This document shows, piece by piece, positions 45,653 to 57,170 of a DNA stretch of 64,000 bases (positions within the stretch are counted from its first letter, which is position 1; each line of letters starts with the position of its first letter). The notes under the pieces are model-generated. The model had not been told where the DNA came from and searched no databases. It was given only the letters and a program-made list of their open reading frames with translations. Source of the DNA: Apiosordaria backusii (Eukaryota > Ascomycota > Sordariomycetes > Sordariales > Lasiosphaeriaceae); the NCBI GenBank assembly GCA_030549205.1, contig JAUKTV010000016.1, forward strand, positions 620,001-684,000, in the 5' to 3' direction. The position numbers and the translations under genes were made by a program.

Positions 45653-47512
45653 ATGCGGCACCCGACCCGGGATGGTCTTGCCTGGGACGACAACGGTCTC
45701 GGCCCGGTCGCGAGGTGGACCAGACAACCCGACATCGAAGCCATCGAGCGTGTCTGCCGCCGCGCCTTGAACCTCAACCACAACGTTGACTGCACAGTTC
45801 AGCTTCATGCCAATGGCGAGTTCAGCAAGCTTTATGCCGTCGACAGCATCCGCGGCAGACACATCATCCGCATCTCCCTCCCCGTCGACCCCGGCAACAA
45901 GACCCTCGGCGAGGTCTTCACTCTGCGTCTGGTGCACCGCATGACCGACATCCCCGTGCCCAAGGTCATCGCATGGGACGAGACGATCAACAATGAGCTC
46001 GGTTTCGAATGGCTGCTCATGGAGATGATGCCGGGCAAGCTGGCCTACTATCGCTGGCGCAAGATGACTGACCCCCAGAAAGAGATTCTCACGAAGCGCG
46101 TCGCAGAGTTCCATACCCAACTGCTCCGCTGCGGCAACCTGGGACAAGGTTTTAGATCAATCGGGACACTGGGCACGGGGCCCAACGCCGACTACAATAG
46201 TGCCGTCACTCCTTCGCCTGGTCCGATTGTCGACAGCGTCTTCTTCTCCGGGCCACGCTGCAATTATCCTGTCCCCCGTGGCCCCTTTGATTCAAGCCAT
46301 GACTGGCTCCGGGCTTATCTTGACCTCATCATCATGGAACATACAAATGCTCTCGCCAAAGCCAAGACTGAAGACGACAAGGAGCACGCCGAAATGGTGC
46401 TCCGCCTGGCTCGCAAACTGCTGAGAATGGTGCATAAGATATTCCCTTCGTTAGTTTTCCCGCCAGAGCATACGGTGCTTTGGCATGACGATCTTTCGTT
46501 GAAGAATTTGCTGGTAGACAACAACGGCCGGGTAACAGGCGTGATTGGATGGTACGGTTATCCTTTCTGTCACCGCTTTTTTCGCGTCACGATGCTGACT
46601 GATACCTCCAGGGAATGCGTCTCAACAGTGCCCCGCTGGATGGCCTGTCAGATGCCTGCCTTTTTGCGAGGACCAAGCCGCAAACAGAAACCCAACAGGG
46701 ACAGCTACACCAATCTTGCTCCTCGTCCATCTTTGCCAGCTGCCGACGAAGACCATTTAGACAATGAGGGAAAAACAGAGCTTTACTGGATCCACCTCAT
46801 GGAGTACGATCAGACCCAGTTGCGAGAGGTATATCAATCTCGCATGACACAACTCTTGGGGCCTGAGTGGGAGAAAGATGTCGAGGAAGCCCGGCTCAAG
46901 GTTGATTTTCTCGGCGCGGTATCTCGATGCGGCACCCAATTTTATCCGATCAGGGTAGAGCAATGGGTTGACGCCATAGACCGGAAGGAGTTCATCTCAT
47001 TGATGCAGGCTTTGCGGATGGGTATCAAGAAGGAGAAACCCAGCACGACGCCGAGTGGCACCGTCACCCCAAATAAAGTGCACCACGAGAGGCCCTCGAG
47101 CAGTACAACCAGCAGGGTGCAACAAGAAATTCAAAGACACGAAAGGTTGCATCTCGCTGGGAACAGCGCCGCTTCTGTTATCTTCAGGACCGGGAGCCCA
47201 ACCAAAACTGCCACTATGACAGGCGGTTGGACCCCTTCAAGACCCAGCTCTGTCAACAGCCACCGCCCTACAACATCATGGAAAGGTTCAGTCTCGGGCG
47301 CCTCTGGATCGCACCTGGAAACTCCAAAAAGCCCGGTCAGCGTTCATGTTCGTCGAAGGTCCTCAGATGGGATATCGTTGACCAGCCTGGAATTACCCAA
47401 TCCCAAGAGCCCGGTCAACGTGCATATTCGACGCAACTCGGGGTCAACTTCTGTATCAACCACCTCGTCTGTTATTTCTGGGACGACCGTTGCCTCATCA
47501 AAGCTGGGATAG
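45653..47512 (+). CDS. APH-like kinase-fold protein with Ser-rich tail
   Basis: Two exons, 45653-46551 and 46612-47512. The 60-bp intron (GTACGG...CCAG) keeps the frame and has no stop; I splice it because the joined residues IGWECVSTVP match the family and the intron translation does not. The spliced protein has 599 residues. The aminoglycoside-phosphotransferase-like fold shows in GEFSKLYAVD, then LLMEMMPG and the catalytic loop VLWHDDLSLKN. The next motif is normally VLDWE, whose Asp binds metal; here it is GVIGWE (Gly299). The last 130 residues are Ser/Pro/Thr-rich with repeated PKSPVxVHxRR (twice), possibly a phosphorylated tail. Substrate is unknown; fungal members are mostly uncharacterised. 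Confidence 0.88.
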   Translation: MRHPTRDGLAWDDNGLGPVARWTRQPDIEAIERVCRRALNLNHNVDCTVQLHANGEFSKLYAVDSIRGRHIIRISLPVDPGNKTLGEVFTLRLVHRMTDIPVPKVIAWDETINNELGFEWLLMEMMPGKLAYYRWRKMTDPQKEILTKRVAEFHTQLLRCGNLGQGFRSIGTLGTGPNADYNSAVTPSPGPIVDSVFFSGPRCNYPVPRGPFDSSHDWLRAYLDLIIMEHTNALAKAKTEDDKEHAEMVLRLARKLLRMVHKIFPSLVFPPEHTVLWHDDLSLKNLLVDNNGRVTGVIGWYGYPFCHRFFRVTMLTDTSRECVSTVPRWMACQMPAFLRGPSRKQKPNRDSYTNLAPRPSLPAADEDHLDNEGKTELYWIHLMEYDQTQLREVYQSRMTQLLGPEWEKDVEEARLKVDFLGAVSRCGTQFYPIRVEQWVDAIDRKEFISLMQALRMGIKKEKPSTTPSGTVTPNKVHHERPSSSTTSRVQQEIQRHERLHLAGNSAASVIFRTGSPTKTATMTGGWTPSRPSSVNSHRPTTSWKGSVSGASGSHLETPKSPVSVHVRRRSSDGISLTSLELPNPKSPVNVHIRRNSGSTSVSTTSSVISGTTVASSKLG

Positions 47513-48050
47513 GATTACAGCAGGGCAGATATCAGGGTGAGGTGGCGAATGAAAGAGGAGATTAGTAAGGAATGGTACCTGTAAGGAGGGAGAACTTCAA
47601 GATTGTCGGACCTTTTGTTAGGACGCGAGGGAGATGGAGATATGGATGATGATATGAGCACATGTAAACTATTCCCTATGTTGCTTGTTTTTTTGCTGTT
47701 AGTGTTCTTCTGATTCAGGGGTTAACTGTCAACAATGTTCAGGTAGTGGCTTCCCCTATTCGTCGGGCCGGTTGCTACGCTACAGCCTGCTTATCCCCGG
47801 GCTGTCAAAAGGTTCGGTACTTGGCAAGTGCCACCAACACATCCGAGTTGAATACGAAGTGGAATCACTGGTCTCACCTCCCATGTGGCACAGCATTAGC
47901 TTCCCCGCACTTGTTGACGTACGCAATTCCAATTGGGGACTGTCAAAACAACAGCTCATCCGTGTTCCAGGCTGCATTACATTCTTTCTCCTTTTCATCA
48001 CGCCTTCTGTTGTTGCCGTTGAAAGTGACGATAGAAAACACAGCATCAAG
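47513..48050. other. Intergenic between tandem genes
   Basis: 3' flank of the APH-like gene and promoter of the AAA ATPase gene. The AAA reading frame is open upstream to 47772, but the ATG at 48051 gives the best context. Confidence 0.45.
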
Positions 48051-49711
48051 ATGGAACACGGCATTTTCCCTGACCGGTTCGGGAAGTTCTCCCCAAGCTT
48101 CTTTTCCCAGGCCCAGCGCCGCCGTGAGCAATCACAGCAGCAATCGAGTGGCGGCGGACCCCCGGACGATTCAACAGATCGCACCACCGCCAAGTTCTTC
48201 AGCCACACATCTGCCGCCCGTATCTCTACCGACTCTGTCATTGCCGCGTCGCTCAAGCGCCAATATCCTTCCCTCCAATTGACCACCGTTCCCGCGGACA
48301 ATGTCAACATCCTGGCCTATGCCTCCGGTGTCCCTGATGACGTCGCAAGCTTTCACCAAGTGGAACCAGAGTCCTCCGCCTTGCCGGCAGACCTGAAATG
48401 GAACTATTACCTCCCGCCCGCCAGACGTCTTGACGGGTCCAAAGGTGGCATTGTCACGGATCTGCACTTTGGAAAGTTTTTGTATCGGTACAAGGGCGCC
48501 GAGTTTATCGTGTATCTGGCTGAAGGAAGAGACGGAGCGAGCTATTATCCTCCACTTCTCAATTACTACATTTTGTCTTCCCCTCCAGAATTACACCTGG
48601 TGGAGAGCTTGCTGTTAACGGCGGGGCATTCGACATTTGAGCTCAAGGACGAGATCTGGGTCTTTGATGGGGGCTGGTGGCAAAAGTCGAGGGAGCTGTA
48701 CGAGAGCGTCCAGAAGTCCAGCTGGGACAATGTGATCCTGGACGAGGACATGAAGAAGGCGCTTATTGACGATCACACGAGTTTTTTTGCCTCGAGGGGT
48801 CAGTATGAGAGGTTGAAGGTGCCGTGGAAGAGAGGGCTGATCTACTGGGGCCCACCCGGAAACGGAAAGACGATTAGCATCAAGGCCATGATGAAGACGT
48901 TGAGTGACAGGGAGGAGAAGGTACCCTCGTTGTATGTGAGGAACTTCGTGTCGGTGAGTTTTCTCCTTGATGATCAAGTAAAAAGGTGACGGTGATTGAT
49001 GAAACGCAGTTTGGAGGACCTGAATACGCCATCTCCTTGATCTTTTCCAAAGCAAGACAATATGCACCTTGCTATCTGATCTTCGAGGATCTCGACTCGC
49101 TGGTAACAGATGGCGTAAGGAGCTATTTCTTGAACGAGATTGATGGCCTCAAGAGCAACGATGGCATCTTTATCGTGGGCAGCACGAATCACCTGGAGCG
49201 ACTTGACCCCGGTCTCTCGGTATGTTTTGCCCTATCTGTCTCATTGGCAGGCGGGTTGCTGACAAGATAACAGAAACGCCCCTCTCGCTTCGACAGGAAG
49301 TACTTCTTCCCCGACCCCAACCTGGATCAGCGTGTGGCGTACTGCAAGTTCTGGCAGGGCAAGCTCAAGAGCAACAAAGATCTTGACTTTCCCGACAAAC
49401 TGTGCAAGGCTATTGCCGAGATCACCGACGGCTTCAGCTTTGCCTACATCCAAGAGGCGTTTGTGGCGGCGTTGCTTGTCATTGCGAGAGACTCTAACGC
49501 GTTCGATGTTGCCTCGGCTCTGGAGGAGGCTGGTGCAGAAGACGACTGGGTCAGCGTCGATGCCCCCGACAGCGATGACGACGACGACGATACGGACTTG
49601 GAAAAGCTGGTTTTGTGGGTGGAGATCAAGAAGCAAATTGAGATTCTGCGACAAGGAATGGGAGAGGAGAGACAGAACCACATATTGCGACGGAGGGTTC
49701 GGTTTGACTAG
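48051..49711 (+). CDS. AAA-family ATPase
   Basis: Three exons, 48051-48953, 49010-49219 and 49274-49711. Both introns are phase 0 (56 bp GTGAGT...GCAG; 54 bp GTATGT...ACAG). The product has 516 residues. The N-terminal 220 residues are a family-specific domain (DNVNILAYASGVP, HFGKFLYRYKGAEF). The AAA module follows: Walker A GPPGNGKT at about residue 266, Walker B YLIFEDLD in exon 2, sensor-1 region GSTNHLERLDPGLS and the arginine-finger region KRPSRFDRKYFF. The tail is acidic (DSDDDDDDTD). It resembles uncharacterised fungal AAA ATPases related to the proteasomal/BCS1 clade; the substrate is unknown. No transmembrane segment is visible in the chosen model. Confidence 0.9.
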
Positions 49712-49853
49712 TAGGTAAGTAGTTTATTAGGCATGTTGTGTTGTGGCGAAACGATGTACGAAAACACTTGGCAATGGACGATGGTTTCCTTGAACTCAAT
49801 GTCTATTATTTGTATCATGTCAACTTTTATGCTTTTGTCTATGCGAAACAAGT

Positions 49854-52133
49854 TTATCTGTCGGCCCCTTCAAACCTCCTCAGACTGCTGCTATCGCTCA
49901 TCTTCCTCCTCCTGACATTGGCCGAAGACAACGGCGTCCCACTTCCGCTTCCACTCGCGCTCGAAGGCCTGGGAGATCGAGCACTGGCCAGTTCCCTATC
50001 AATGACCACAATGTCGCTCAATACATCCATCTTCTCCAGCGCGTCCATAACTTCCGGAGGTGGCTCTGCGCTGAAGATGTTCTGAATGTCCCCATGGGGA
50101 TTCAGACCGGCAAAATACTTCCACTTTCGCCACCTGCTGTTACGGCCCCTTCTGCCGCCCCATACCCTGCGTCGCTCCCAAAGTCCAATCAACAACAGCA
50201 AGGGAGCATTGACGGCCCTGATGACGGCAACATTGACATGGTGAAACACTACCGGTCCAACTAACCACTTGAGCGGTAGCATGATGAGAAGCGCCAAGAG
50301 ATTGAACGGAGGGGGGTACGAAAAGATGGCGTCGGACTTGACGCCTTGGAACGTGAGAACGGCCCGACGAAACTGGATCTCGGCCGCCTCGTTGGAGATG
50401 ATCTTGGAGAACGTGTTGGTCAGGATTGCGACGAGAATCGTCAGGAAGAGAGTGTTGCCCAGAAAAGCAAAGGTAATGATAAGGGTTGGGCCGAGAATGA
50501 TGTGAAAGTCAGCTGCTCGCTCAATACCGGTACCATCCAGACCAAACCAGATCCTATTCGCTGTCAGCAAACCGAAACAAGACGGGTGGCACAAGGGATG
50601 ATACGTACCACAAGAGCCACTTCGTGATGGTCGCCCAAGTCACACTGCCCTCCAGCTTTTCATCTCCCGTCGTCCTCGCCAACAACAAAAGACCCATCAC
50701 AAACCCAGCAAAACACCAGATGGCGATAAATGTCAACCTGGTAAAGTCCCTCATCATGGCGTGCAACGCAATAAACACGATATTATCCGGCATCAGCGTA
50801 AACGCAATTCTTGTAAGCAACACAGGCGCAGCAGTGCACAGCACAGGCATGGCATAGAACGCATCGCTACCGATCAACAGCTCCACCGTCCTGACCAGCC
50901 CGTACGCGCCATAGATGAACACAAAAGTGAGATCGAGAAAAGACCAGAGATTCTGAGCGTGTACTTCCCACCCGTGTTCCACAATGGCGGCAAATTGCTC
51001 CAATACCCAACCGGCAGCGAAGACGTTGAAGAGCGTTTCGTAAGTGTTTACGTGGAGGCCGGCAAGATGTTTCCCAAACCCATAGTGGGTTACCGTCAGC
51101 ATGTAAAGGGCAAGCAAGACGATAAAGTGTAGGAGCTCAATGCCGTTTCGGATTCGGGGGACGATCAAGCGGTGATGGTTGAGAATGGCCGCGCGGCGGG
51201 GCTCGTACAACGAAACTGGGTGGTGCTTGTAGTGGTCGGGCAGGATATCGACGAACGAGAGTGGGGTGTAGACGACTACTCCACGATATACGGCATCAAC
51301 CACGCGCTGGCAAGCAGGGGAGCCGATAAACATTTTGGACTCGGAAATGATTGCCAGCTCGAGGCCCGTCAACTTTCTTTCGTGGCCTCCTCGTTCTTGA
51401 ACAGCCCACTGGGGACGGCGGGCGCGGATGGCTTCGGGAGCTGCGTCGCAGGGGTCGAAGCCGGATACAAGGATATGGGCCAGGAGCAGGAGGCCAGATC
51501 GGCCGGTGTGGTCTTCGTGGAAACGGCGGAGGATGCGGATCGCGAGGAGTTCGCAGAGGATGGCGCGGGATTCGTTGACGGATTGTTGGAGAAGCTCGTG
51601 GGCGCGGGGACGCAGGAATTGGACGCGGTTTGCGAGGAGGGAGTACACTACGAATCGTTCAAGAAAGGTGAGCACGTGTCGTCGAAACAGCAGAAGAAAG
51701 GGGACGAACCGATGGCGGGATCGTTGGGATTGTACAGCCTGTCCACAAGCGGCCTTACAACCAGTCTGTCCAGCCTTGGTGCTCTGAGCTCCTCCAGCGT
51801 GTAATTGTCGTTGACGGCAGCAATGACGAGCCGGCGGATTCGGTGAATGGTCATGTAAACGGGCATGGCAGGATCGGGCCTTGGCAGAAACGAGGCATTC
51901 TGCCCGTGGCCTCCGCTGCCGCCGCCATCATCTCGACTTGTACCGCCTCCTCCGGGTCCTCCTCGCGAGGGGAGGTGCCTGAGCATAAGCGGCGCCACGG
52001 TGCTATCGTGGTCGTGGTCGGCGTCAAAGAGGATGGTGGATGCGTCGGGATCGTCGCTGTCGCTCAGGTAGGGGTCGTCACTCAAGCCACCGTCGTTGTT
52101 GTTGAGCAGTCTGCGCTCGGTTCCCAGACCCAT
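49854..52133 (-). CDS. yvc1: TRPY-type vacuolar cation channel (Yvc1-like)
   Basis: Three exons, 51710-52133, 50609-51647 and 49854-50553, with introns of 62 bp (GTTCGT...GTAG) and 55 bp (GTACGT...ATAG). Exons sum exactly to 720 codons plus stop. Joins restore family residues (DPAIVYSLLANR and KWLLWIWFGLDGTGI). The N-terminal cytosolic region is followed by six hydrophobic segments, among them LLHFIVLLALYMLTV, LTFIAIWCFAGFVMGL and the pore-following LIITFAFLGNTLFLTILVAI. The pore loop is around GLDGTGI. The C-terminal tail is Ser-rich. Yvc1 releases calcium from the vacuole. The start is uncertain: the frame is open further 5' but without ATG, so an extra 5' exon is possible. It is convergent with the AAA ATPase (142 bp apart). 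Confidence 0.92.
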
Positions 52134-53565
52134 TCCGAAGCGCCTTTGCGTGCCTGTGTCACCTGCTGTCAAGATGCATTGGGTTGATGTCCAGTTGAAG
52201 GTGCTGACAGCTCCAGGAAAAGGGGTCTAAAGAAAGCACGAAAAACAAATAATTGGTAGCCACGATGCGACTGGAAGGGAGTGGACCCAGAGCGGGCCAA
52301 ATCGTTTGCTGTTCACGATAATCCCATAACGTAATCTACCGTTGGCCGCCATCTTGGCAAACCCCTGACGACCGAAACGGCCAACCGAGTCATGCGACGG
52401 GACGCGTCTTTGATGCGCTTATTCCGGCTTCGAGATGCACAGTACCTGGTAGGTATTGAATTACTGCGGTAGTGTTGAGTGAAGATGAAAGTTTGAGGTT
52501 GCTGACCTGGTCAGACATTTAACGCTTGGACAAGGAGATTTGCAGGAACGTTGAACACAATCGACGTCATTTTTTCGGTTCACGGCACGTTGGATCTAAA
52601 CCATGTTTGGCAGGCGCCACCAAACCACCAACTTGCTTTCATGTCGCTCATTCAGATTCTACAAGCAAAGGACAGTGAGATTGCAACAGGCGCTTCAACT
52701 CAGGCTAACTTCCAACATTTTGTCACAGTCATCTTTACTAAGGTAAGGCTTTGCACTACATATCATCCGGCACATCCTTACTGTTGCTCGTCATGCAAAG
52801 AACCACCAGCACCGAGGAATCACCACCAGCATAATCCTCTGCTTGCATCACACTTCACACATCACACCTCGCCATGTCAAGGACCTAAATGTGCTTCCAA
52901 TTACGGCTGAGACGAGCGAAATGTCAACCTGACAGTTCGCTCTCTAAGGTATAATGTGTCGCTATTGACTGACCACTTCTCACAGCAACAGAATGGCCCA
53001 AAGTCCTAACCGATCCTTGCCCTGGGGACTTTGGTGTTTATGATAGTCAAGGTGACCTGATCGTATCCCCCCAAACTGTTAACTAAACCACTACCGTCAT
53101 GTCTTTTGTAATCACTCACATCTTCCCCTCAAGCTACCTTATGCCCTAACCCTGGTGCCCCTTTTGCCCCTGTTTACCTATGCATGCTCAAAGCCCTGAT
53201 GATTGACTTCTCTTGTTCAACCGCTGATATCTGCTATTATCGTCATCCCACCGGAATTCTTCAATAAGTATCACATGTCGTGACTTGTACCCCTGATATA
53301 AGCTGCGGCTGACACTAGCTCGCCCTTAGCGGATCCTTCGCATCTGAGCAGCAAGCGTTTTCAGCTGTGGTTTCTTGGTGTGGCGCGTTGCGTTTAATTA
53401 CACGTTGGATGTCCAGGCAGCTAAACAAAAAGGCCCACTTCCCCCGTTCTTATGGTTGTGATACTTTTCAACGTTCTTATTCACGCGTTTATTTATCCAT
53501 CACATGGCCTGGTAGACCACAATCTGCCTCACCTTCGTTTACTTACACCAAGCTTTACCGTCAAG
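52134..53565. other. Intergenic, divergent promoters of the channel and GH128 genes
   Basis: 1.4 kb without a credible gene. The ORF at 52551-52910 has no family features. Confidence 0.5.
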
Positions 53566-54635
53566 ATGTGGCGGTTCTGTTCTGCTGCCATTTCAGCACT
53601 CTTGCTGTCTCCTGCGTTGGGTCAGATAGAACCATCCGCGACACCGTCAGTCAAGAAGAACCCCAAACGTGGCCTGGTCTCCACTCCCAGCGAGTTCTTC
53701 CCCAAAGATGACTTTATATGGTCCAATTCCTCATCTCCACTGTCGTGGTACTGGAACTTCGGCCCCGAGGTCACCAAGGCTTACGCCCACATCCCGCAGT
53801 CCGGATTTGAGTTTGTACCGAGTATGTGGGGTGCCTACACGCCTAACGGCACAGATTCCTATTTCTTGGGCAACTTGACGGAGAAGTTCTCGAAGAGAAA
53901 ACCATCTCACGTTCTCACCTTCAACCTTCCTGACCAATCTTTCGAGTACCGAGGAAGTGAGATGACCTCTGAGGTCGCCGCGAGGACGTGGATCAACAAT
54001 ATTCTGCCACTCAGGGAAGAGCACGGGATCAAAGTCGGTTTCCCAACCGTGTCAGACCCAAGGGGAGGGTGGGTGGATCCGTTTTTGAAGAACTGCTCAA
54101 AGATGAACGATGGGAAGGAGTGCGAGTTTGACTTTGTACCGCTGCATTCATTTGGAGGGTTCGGGACGCTAAAGGACAACATTGGAAAGTGGCAGTCAAA
54201 GTATGTATTATGGCCTCTAATTTCCACCATCAGCTAACGATAAGGGATAGGTTTCCTGGAAAGCCTATTTGGGTTACAGAATATGGGTTTCATGACCAGA
54301 GTGAGGCCGAAACCCAGAAGTTCTTCAACGAGAGCTTGAAGTACTTGGAGGAGCACGAAGCAGTGGCGCGGTACTCGTGGTTCGGTGCTTTCAGAAAGAC
54401 CAAGTCCAATGTTGGGGAGGAAATGGCCATGTTGAACCAGCAGGGCAACCTGACAGACATCGGTAACTGGTATCTGGATCGTGCTGCCGCCCCCAGGACA
54501 GCAGATGGCGTTGTGGCGGCTGCTTGCACGTTGGAGAACCCATGTGCTGGAAACGGAGCGGCCGGGAGGATGAACGTGGGCGTGGCTGGCATAGCTCTTA
54601 TACTGTTCCAGTTGGGCGTGGCTGTTTGGGTGTAA
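53566..54635 (+). CDS. Secreted GH128 (Asl1-like) glycoside hydrolase, probably GPI-anchored
   Basis: Two exons, 53566-54200 and 54251-54635, with a 50-bp intron (GTATGT...ATAG), code 339 residues. The start is the ATG giving MWRFCSAAISALLLSPALGQ, a strong signal peptide; the upstream open frame adds a non-typical leader. The GH128 TIM barrel is marked by WYWNFG, FVPSMWG, TFNLPD, FVPLHSFGG and PIWVTEYGFHD, whose Glu is the expected catalytic nucleophile. The family cleaves beta-1,3-glucan. A small Gly/Ala region and a 20-residue hydrophobic C-terminus (VGVAGIALILFQLGVAVWV) suggest a GPI signal, so it probably acts at the cell wall. It converges with the SDR gene. Confidence 0.88.
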
Positions 54636-54737
54636 TTATGAGATAACAACGACAACCAAGTTGTAATTGTTCTTGGATATTGATAGTTAATTTTGATAGA
54701 ATCAAGACATTTTTTGAACGCGACGACTGCTCTCAAG

Positions 54738-55486
54738 TTACCAGGGAACCTTTCTGCCAGAGTGATGAATAGGTAAGGTATATTCCCCGTTGTTCCGGTT
54801 TCCTCCAAGCTGTGCAGAACCTTGAGCATATTGCCCACACTCTCACTAGGCTCGTAGATGGCATTCTTGCCACCCATATCCGTCTTCACCCAGCCCGGAT
54901 CCACCAGCACAACCGCTGCTCCAGGGAGGTGTGCTTTAATGTCCTCCGCTTGGTGCACGGCAAGCATGTTCAAGCCTGCCTTGCTGATGGAATACCCTGC
55001 GCTCTGTCGTGGTTTGTGGTCAAGGCTCACCACCATGCTTCCCAAACCTGAAGAGATATGGAAGATTCTGACGTCAGAAGACAACAGTTTGGAAGTCAGC
55101 AGTGGTGAAGTGAGGAGAGCCGGGCCGAGAACATTTGCGGTGATCATTTGATGAACAAGATCAGGCTCGAGGTTCAACGAGTTCATCCCGGGTCTGAGGT
55201 TGAGAGCAGCATTGTGAATCAGAAAGTCGACCTTTTGGTTGGCCAGTACTTTTTGCTTTGCCAAAGTCTCCACAAATCGGTTGATCGACTCAGTTGAGGA
55301 GATGCCGCAGTCCAGTATGATGGCGTTGGGGTTCTCTGATGCTTCAATAACCGATCGCAAATTGCCGACATCGGAGGCGGGGGAGCGAACACATGCGACA
55401 ACGATGTTGGCGTGGTCTTGTACTAATTGGCGAACAAATTCCAAACCAATACCGCGATTGGTTCCGGTCACCACGTATACTGGCAT
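54738..55486 (-). CDS. Short-chain dehydrogenase/reductase, 3' end uncertain
   Basis: The start is the ATG at 55486; the frame extends three codons upstream only from a TTG. Classical SDR motifs are the cofactor loop TGTNRGIGLEF, NAALN (NNAG variant) and the active site YSISKAGLNM (Tyr-x3-Lys). The fold is intact to about LKVLHSLEETGTTG. From there the frame does not end where the family does. It runs on to 54290, passing antisense through the GH128 exon. A family-like ending Lys-Val-Pro-Trp-stop lies in another frame at 54738-54751, just after a CAG acceptor, but I see no GT donor upstream. So either a non-canonical intron, a frameshift or a real C-terminal extension is present. The coordinates given follow the KVPW ending. 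Confidence 0.75.
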
Positions 55487-55747
55487 TTTTTCCAATTTGG
55501 TTTTGTGAGTCGTGCTGGGAAAATGAGCTCAAGATTGAAGTACCTATTAGTGTAGAGGGAGAGCTAAAGATAGGTAGGGTATACCCGAGACCCCGTCATA
55601 ATATGCAACCTCGCTTTTTCTTGCTTCCTATGCCCGCCGTTTTGATTCGTTACCCCGAAATATCCGTCCTTCTCGCCTGCACACTACAGCCAATGCATCA
55701 TTCCCGCTAGCTTACCCGCCAGACTGACCAAGATGGGTTGCTTGACA

Positions 55748-56592
55748 TCAATACTGAATCTTGGCTCTCAAAGCTTCTAAGAACTCGACAAGCCTAGGTT
55801 GCAATGCTATGGTGGCGAGTGAGGCAAGAATTGCCACAAGAATAAGATGGAGTACTCCGAAAGACAACTGCTTCTGTCTCCTCTGCCCTCCGTGTGTGGC
55901 AGCGGCGCCCACCATCTTGACCAAAGGTGCGATACCGTCTTCCTTTGCTGTCTTCCTTGCAATGTCTAGGCCCGGTAAACCGTCCACACTTTCTGCGTTC
56001 TTGAGTGCCCAGTACCTGGTTGTTTTCAGCAACAACTCAGAGTGGAGTATTTGGTAGAAAGAACTTACTTTTCAATACTTTCTTTCGACTCTCCTTGTTC
56101 ATACCTGTCAGCCTTCCTCGCAAAAAACTCGTTCAGGGTTGTTCGCCAGTCCTTGAACTCGAAGTAGGGCACAGAAAAGCCACAGCTGCTTCCAACCTGG
56201 TGCACATGCACGAGAATGATGCTTCTTGCTCCAGGAAGCAGCTTGACTTCGTGCTTTTTCACAAAGGTGTCAAATGAAGGCGTTCCGTTTTCGAGCACTG
56301 TGCCATGGCCCCAGAGTCGGACGATGCGCGGCGGGCCCTCAAAGGCGTTGAACATGACGGTTATCCGTCCGTTATCTTTCTCGTACAGATGTGATATGGT
56401 TTCATTGCCGGAGCCACTAAGATCGAGATACCAGAAGGTCTTGGTGTCGATAATGCCAAAATAGGGACCGCCTTTAGGAGACACGTTGACATGTCCTTCA
56501 GGAGACAGAGGTGCGGTCGCGACCCAAAAGACCTTTTGAGCCAGAATCCATTTGATGAGAGACTCGGGAATCGTTTCGTAGAACTGCCCCAT
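55748..56592 (-). CDS. Pyridoxamine-phosphate-oxidase-like flavin-fold protein with C-terminal TM helix
   Basis: Two exons, 56069-56592 and 55748-56015, with a 53-bp intron (GTAAGT...CCAG), code 263 residues. I chose the second ATG (MGQFYETIPESL) because the family starts there; the ATG three codons upstream at 56601 is possible. The split-barrel FMN-binding fold shows in LAQKVFWVATAPL, GHVNVSPKGG, TFWYLDLSGSGNET and GRITVMFNAFEGPPRIVRL. The C-terminus has a predicted membrane helix (GVLHLILVAILASLATIAL), so it is probably tail-anchored. Enzyme activity of this fungal subgroup is unknown. It is divergent from the C2H2-like gene at 57171. Confidence 0.88.
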
Positions 56593-57170
56593 TGTGAACA
56601 TTCAATGTGTTGGCAAGGGTGCTTTACGCCTGGATTGATCAGAGGTGGATACGGAGGAGTGGGAAGCCGACGACAGGTCAGGTAGCAGGGTTGCACGATT
56701 CTGCCGAGATAGAATTAGCGACCGTTAAGTTTCAAAACTCAACGGAGTTCACGAAACGAAAGAGAGGGAAAATGAAGATAGATGGGACGACCCAAAATGA
56801 GTCAAATCAGAGAGTTAGGAAAGTCAGCCGGGGATGAATCAACCCGACCATTGCGACATCGCAGGCAGACATTGCTCCTGGTGAGGCAGTGCCGCCGAGA
56901 GCCGACGCAATGCCACAGAGCCGCTTGATCTGCAACGTCACCATGCAACCCTAACCCTTATAGAAAGCGTGACTGCTTGTCTCTCCAATCAGAGGACAGC
57001 TATCGATAAGGCAAGCGATGGGAGCGGGGTTGAGCTGCGTACTACCTTCACACCTGCCCAACGACAAACAATGACGAACCCGATCTCACGATCTCACGAT
57101 CGCAACAAAAATACCAACCGCAATCAGCATTTCATCGAGTATCTTTGGCCGCTCCGAGATTCACAATACA
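56593..57170. promoter_or_regulatory. Divergent promoter region (PNPOx-like / C2H2-like)
   Basis: About 580 bp between start codons that point apart. No clear TATA box; the motif CACGATCTCACGATC-type repeat lies at about 57085-57102. Confidence 0.4.

Noticed and set aside
54290..54737. C-terminal extension of the SDR reading frame
   Set aside because: Sequence is not family-like and overlaps the GH128 exon on the other strand; kept only as a finding.
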